Below, piece after piece: positions 5,887 through 8,391 of a DNA stretch of 8,391 bases. Origin of the DNA: Chloroflexota bacterium (GTDB lineage Bacteria > Chloroflexota > Anaerolineae > Promineifilales > Promineifilaceae); contig QQUD01000004.1 of assembly GCA_008501785.1 (NCBI GenBank), positions 1 through 8,391 of the forward strand, written 5' to 3'. Each line of letters begins with the position of its first letter. Position 1 is the stretch's first letter. The notes beneath the pieces are model-generated. The model worked only from the letters and a program-made list of their open reading frames with translations. It searched no databases and was not told where the DNA came from. The position numbers and the translations under genes were made by a program.

Positions 5887-6168
5887 TTATTCATCAACAA
5901 ACGGCAAAAGTGCCAAATGACGTGCCCGCTTCACTGCAAGAGCCAGATTACGCTGTTCTTTTGCACAGAGGCGAGTTTGACGACGTGGGCGAATACGGCC
6001 GTATTCATTCAAATATCGACGTAAAGAATCTGCATCCTTGTAATCAAACTTGACACCTTTGATGCAGCCCCGACGCGGACGGCGACGATTCGCCGGACGA
6101 CCACGATTATCACCACCACGGTAACCACCACGATTATCATCGCGACGTGAACGATTGTTATAGGTCAT
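5887..6168 (-). CDS. rpsR: 30S ribosomal protein S18 with a Gly/Arg-rich N-terminal extension
   Basis: S18 binds the 30S platform together with S6. The 93-residue product has the family core F-D-Y-K-D (41-45), [17 protein letters not shown] (49-65), and [13 protein letters not shown] (78-90). The first 33 residues are an extended, disordered-looking tail rich in Arg, Gly and Asn, with RGG/RGR-like units, longer than in E. coli S18 (75 residues). Two cysteines remain (C35, C68) of the four found in zinc-binding S18. The ATG has AAAGGAG 11 bases upstream. rpsR leads a minus-strand cluster with a V4R gene, rpmB and rpmG; its usual neighbours rpsF and ssb are not upstream. Bases 5991-6006 form a 16-bp palindrome around ACGGCCGT inside the gene. 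Confidence 0.95.
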   Translation of the reverse strand: MTYNNRSRRDDNRGGYRGGDNRGRPANRRRPRRGCIKGVKFDYKDADSLRRYLNEYGRIRPRRQTRLCAKEQRNLALAVKRARHLALLPFVDE

Positions 6169-6220
6169 CGTTGGAGTTTCTCCTTTATAAAATTTTTAAG
6201 TCTTTGATATTTCTGGAGTG

Positions 6221-6331
6221 TTGTGGCAAAGATTTTACCACAAATGCTATTTGCAAGGTCGCCCTCTTCCTGGTAAACCGCACTACGTGTTCAAATGTAG
6301 CAAACATACAAAATGCGGTTTACTTAAGTAA
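6221..6331 (-). promoter_or_regulatory. Structured leader region of the rpsR operon
   Basis: In transcription order it holds the 12-bp palindrome TTACTTAAGTAA (6331-6320); a 10-bp perfect inverted repeat GTAAACCGCA/TGCGGTTTAC (6323-6314 and 6282-6273), with CTAC/GTAG (6300-6297, 6286-6283) stacked on one side; and a hairpin TTGTGG-T-AAA-atc-TTT-G-CCACAA (6243-6221). The last has a T-G pair that is a wobble only in minus-strand RNA, which supports action as RNA of this operon. The start ATG lies 53 bases downstream. No promoter hexamers are convincing, though the promoter must lie downstream of the trpC terminator (below 6389). It may be an autoregulatory leader; I cannot match it to a named ribosomal leader class. 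Confidence 0.5.
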
Positions 6332-6388
6332 TCGGTAAAAAACTTGCTGTTTTTAATTCAACACCTTCTTGACGATTACACAAACAGC

Positions 6389-6418
6389 CAAAAAAATCGC
6401 TGTTTCCAGAAAACAGCC
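6389..6418 (-). terminator. Rho-independent terminator downstream of trpC
   Basis: On the minus strand GCTGTTT (6417-6411) pairs with AAACAGC (6405-6399), loop TCTGG, followed by GA and seven T (6396-6390). It separates trpC from the ribosomal protein operon. Additional copies of the stem sequence (AAACAGC at 6382-6388 and GCTGTTT at 6346-6352) could form a second 7-bp hairpin just beyond it. Confidence 0.8.
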
Positions 6419-6458
6419 TCACGATTCTAACAAGCATTGGCTGGAAGTCAAGCAATTG

Positions 6459-6602
6459 GTGTCCTTATTCAGGGTTTTTCAGTAGTCGTGTTTTCATTGT
6501 CATTCCTGCGCAGGCAGGAATCCATCCTTGTCGAGTGCGAAGATGGATTCCCGCCTGCGCGGGAATGACAGCCTGACTACTGAAAAACCGTGTGTCCTTA
6601 TT
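6459..6602. repeat. 11-bp direct repeats (target-site duplication) flanking the MITE
   Basis: GTGTCCTTATT occurs at 6459-6469 and again at 6592-6602, exactly flanking the 122-bp inverted-repeat element. The right copy includes the trpC stop codon (6598-6600 on the minus strand). The bases just outside each copy differ, so the duplication is limited to 11 bp. Confidence 0.85.
6470..6591. mobile_element. 122-bp MITE-like element with terminal inverted repeats and dRS3-like core
   Basis: The ends GGTTTTTCAGTAGTC (6473-6487) and GACTACTGAAAAACC (6575-6589) are 15-bp perfect inverted repeats. Inside is a second, imperfect inverted repeat of 28 bp (6499-6526 and 6542-6569, 26 of 28 matching), each arm holding an ATTCC-N-GGAAT type motif (ATTCCTGCGCAGGCAGGAAT and ATTCCCGCCTGCGCGGGAAT). 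This is the sequence class known as dRS3 in Neisseria and seen as intergenic repeats in many bacteria. An 11-bp target duplication flanks the element. It has no coding capacity and would need a transposase from elsewhere. The whole can fold into one long hairpin and now separates trpC from its terminator. Confidence 0.85.
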
Positions 6603-7413
6603 TTCGGCCAGCTTTGACAAAGGAAACGGCCGTTCCATACATATCCTTCGCACGCACCAACGTTTCCCCTACCAAAATTGCGTCCACACCAATATGCGCC
6701 ATTTGACGCACATCTTGCGACGTTTTTAAGCCGCTCTCCCCGACCGTCACAATTTCCGACGGAATCCGGTCACGTAAGCGGGCTGTGTTCGCAAAATCCA
6801 CTTCAAATGTTTGCAGATTTCGATTATTCACACCAATGATACGAGGCTGCAACGGCAGCACCATATCCAGTTCTTCATCCGTATGCACTTCCACCAACGC
6901 ATTCATACCGAGATTGTGCGTGAGCTTTAGCAGCGACTGTATTTCTTTGCCGCTCAAAACAGCCGCAATCAGCAAAATCGCATCTGCACCAGCCACCCGT
7001 GCTTCATACACCTGATACGGGTCAAACACAAAATCTTTGCGCAGCACAGGCACACGCACCGACTCTTTCACATCTCGCAAATGCGCCAAATTGCCTTGAA
7101 AATGGCGGCCATCCGTCAATACCGAAATGGCACTGGCCCCCGCCCTTTCATACGTTTTAGCAATCTGCACAGGATCATAATCGCGCACCATTAACCCTTT
7201 GCTAGGGGATGCTTTTTTACATTCAGCAATCAGCGACACGCCCGACTTTTGTAAAGCAGCATAAAAATCTAGCGCAGGCTGGGTCACACTCGCAAACGCT
7301 CGCAAATCTTCAAGCGGCACACCTCGTTTAATTTTGGGCAGCTGCTCTCGATGATATTTCATAATTTCATCAAGAATTGTGCCCCGTCGTTTAGATTGAT
7401 TCGTTACACTCAT
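6598..7413 (-). CDS. trpC: Indole-3-glycerol phosphate synthase
   Basis: Closes the indole ring in tryptophan biosynthesis, converting carboxyphenylamino-deoxyribulose phosphate to indole-3-glycerol phosphate with loss of CO2. The 271-residue TIM barrel shows the catalytic set: E64 and K66 in I-A-E-C-K-K-A-S-P-S-K-G, K126 in V-L-R-K-D-F, E175 in L-V-E-V-H, N196/N197 in G-V-N-N-R-N-L, and E226-S227 in V-G-E-S-G-L. It is monofunctional, not fused to TrpF. The N-terminus is about ten residues longer than common, and no good ribosome binding site precedes the ATG, which is next to a repeat array. There are no other trp genes in the window; the upstream neighbour is an alpha/beta hydrolase 112 bases away. 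The stop codon lies inside the target duplication of the MITE but is intact. Confidence 0.96.
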   Translation of the reverse strand: MSVTNQSKRRGTILDEIMKYHREQLPKIKRGVPLEDLRAFASVTQPALDFYAALQKSGVSLIAECKKASPSKGLMVRDYDPVQIAKTYERAGASAISVLTDGRHFQGNLAHLRDVKESVRVPVLRKDFVFDPYQVYEARVAGADAILLIAAVLSGKEIQSLLKLTHNLGMNALVEVHTDEELDMVLPLQPRIIGVNNRNLQTFEVDFANTARLRDRIPSEIVTVGESGLKTSQDVRQMAHIGVDAILVGETLVRAKDMYGTAVSFVKAGRK

Positions 7414-7420
7414 TTTATTA

Positions 7421-7510
7421 TTTGCTCTGGCCGGTCTCCAGACCGAGCCATTTGCTCTAGTCGGTCTTCAGACCGGGCCAGATGAGGCGACACGATCTGG
7501 AGACCGGTCG
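7421..7510. repeat. GGTCTCCAGACC palindromic repeats upstream of trpC
   Basis: Two 30-bp units in tandem (7421-7450 and 7451-7480) match at 26 of 30 positions. Each contains the dyad CGGTCT-NN-AGACCG (7432-7445 and 7462-7475). A third, inverted partial copy (CTGGAGACCGG around 7498-7508) closes the array. They fill most of the 112-base gap between the hydrolase and trpC. As minus-strand RNA each unit can form a hairpin, or the third can pair with the first. No T-run follows. Confidence 0.75.
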
Positions 7511-7525
7511 CAAAACTTAATTACA

Positions 7526-8338
7526 TTACTGTGGATTTGCCACAAACTCAAAAAGTAGTTGAGCATACATTTCAGGTTCGTTCAGATAAGGAAAATGCCC
7601 AACTTCATGCAAAGTATGCACAACAGCCTCTGGATAGGTTTCTTTGAGCATCTCACGCAGTGGTTCTGCCACCAGAGGATCGTTATTAGCTTCAATAATC
7701 ATCACCGGCACGTTAGTCACTGGCGGTTCAAATGGGTCAATAACAGCATGATAACGAGCCAGGAATTGGTCCTTACTCATTCGACCATACGCCTGTTCCA
7801 ACACATACGCCCTCACCAACTCAGAATTCCCTGCTGCTGTGTAAAGGGATTCTTCAGCACTGCCTTTTAACACACCCATCACGGCCCATTCGGGAATGAT
7901 TGGCAATAAGCCGCCAATTGTTTTATTTTCTTCGGCAATGATGTCGTTCGGTGGGAAAGTGTTGGCAAAAACGGCCGTTTTCACCCTCCCCCCATAATTC
8001 GCCACAAAATATTGTGCCGTATATCCGCCCAACGAACTGCCAACCACATGAACAGTTTCAATCTTTTCGGCATCAAGAACGGCCGTTATCCCTTCTCCCA
8101 TCCCTGCCAACCTATCAACCGGCGGATATGTCACCGAAATCACCTGAAAATCACCAGCCAACCGGGACATCACCTGCCACCAAATATCATACGCCCCCGT
8201 CATGCCATGCAGAAACAAAATCGTCTCGTCGCCGCTGCCAAACCTTGTGTACTCCCAGGTGTTGCCATTCACTACCAAGGTTTGTGGCGCGTGGGTTTGA
8301 CGAAATGTTTGGAGAGAAACGGCCGTTTCCCCATCCAC
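7526..8338 (-). CDS. Alpha/beta-hydrolase fold protein, substrate unknown
   Basis: A serine hydrolase of the alpha/beta fold, about 270 residues. F-L-H-G (42-45) forms the oxyanion hole, G-S-S-L-G (100-104) holds nucleophile S102, D220 in E-A-N-N-D-P is the likely acid, and H248 in E-V-G-H-F-P-Y-L completes the triad. The lid region (about 135-200) is variable, so substrate cannot be predicted. There is no signal peptide. The start is doubtful: GTG at 8338 lacks a clear ribosome binding site, and the frame stays open to a stop at 8378-8380 without an ATG, so the true N-terminus may differ. Three ACGGCCGT words occur (as E-T-A-V, I-T-A-V and K-T-A-V). It precedes trpC in the same direction; a shared transcript is possible but nothing links the functions. 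Confidence 0.85.
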   Translation of the reverse strand: MDGETAVSLQTFRQTHAPQTLVVNGNTWEYTRFGSGDETILFLHGMTGAYDIWWQVMSRLAGDFQVISVTYPPVDRLAGMGEGITAVLDAEKIETVHVVGSSLGGYTAQYFVANYGGRVKTAVFANTFPPNDIIAEENKTIGGLLPIIPEWAVMGVLKGSAEESLYTAAGNSELVRAYVLEQAYGRMSKDQFLARYHAVIDPFEPPVTNVPVMIIEANNDPLVAEPLREMLKETYPEAVVHTLHEVGHFPYLNEPEMYAQLLFEFVANPQ

Positions 8339-8391
8339 CCGACTGTAAATCTCATCAAACGATTTCTGTGGCGTTGGCTACCAATAAATCA

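Larger units (their letters stand above)
248..8326. repeat. Dispersed octamer ACGGCCGT (11 exact copies, 2 near copies)
   Basis: Exact copies start at 248, 384, 480, 1130, 3086, 3315, 5995, 6626, 7971, 8079 and 8319; CGGCCGT with a changed first base occurs at 1848 (GCGGCCGT) and 4440 (TCGGCCGT). Flanks are usually A-rich on the left and T-rich on the right, often extending the palindrome to 14-16 bp. Most coding copies read T-A-V, two read G-R and one R-P; two copies are intergenic. Confidence 0.9.

Noticed and set aside
6169..6388. A Zur box controlling the ribosomal protein operon
   Set aside because: No close match to the Zur consensus sequences I know; TTACTTAAGTAA is reported only as an unnamed candidate operator.
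6465..6653. A 62-residue minus-strand frame across the MITE
   Set aside because: It is made of the repeat and the antisense-phase end of trpC; its I-P-A-Q-A-G-I-type peptide is the usual translation of dRS3-like repeats.
7421..7480. Tandem 30-bp units with a palindrome, as a CRISPR array
   Set aside because: The units are directly adjacent with no spacers, there are only two, and there are no cas genes.

Overview
The window looks like chromosomal DNA of a member of the Chloroflexota, probably from the Anaerolineae side. This is an inference from gene content: a beta-sandwich domain of the kind that ends long Chloroflexota membrane glycosyltransferases, a class Ic aspartate aminotransferase, a DsbA plus VKOR disulfide pair, and a V4R-domain protein among ribosomal protein genes. 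There are no phage, plasmid, tRNA, rRNA or CRISPR signatures. Most genes are housekeeping; the unusual material lies between the genes and at the level of DNA words.

Layout. Positions 3-596 (+) hold the end of a gene that enters from the left, followed by trmO (tRNA modification, +). Converging on it is a class Ic aspartate aminotransferase (1193-2449, -) with its own terminator. A 335-base divergent spacer carries a large inverted repeat. Then come three plus-strand genes: a hotdog-fold thioesterase, a membrane-anchored DsbA-like protein and a VKOR-family membrane protein. The last two are 3 bases apart, end at a strong terminator, and together would form an oxidative protein-folding system (DsbA oxidises exported proteins, VKOR reoxidises DsbA with quinone).

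From about 4640 to the right edge every gene is on the minus strand. Read in transcription order these are an alpha/beta hydrolase, trpC, a 122-bp MITE-like element, the trpC terminator, a structured leader, then rpsR (S18), a V4R-domain protein, rpmB (L28) and rpmG (L33). The ribosomal proteins are cysteine-poor forms, whereas the V4R protein between them carries a four-cysteine putative metal site.

Most notable observations: (1) the palindromic octamer ACGGCCGT occurs 11 times in 8.4 kb (about 0.13 expected), plus two one-base variants, in genes and spacers alike, like the cyanobacterial HIP1 word; (2) a 122-bp MITE with 15-bp terminal inverted repeats and an 11-bp target duplication that runs through the trpC stop codon; (3) a V4R gene inside a ribosomal protein operon headed by a leader whose hairpin is complete only as minus-strand RNA; (4) several families of short palindromic repeats in the spacers.
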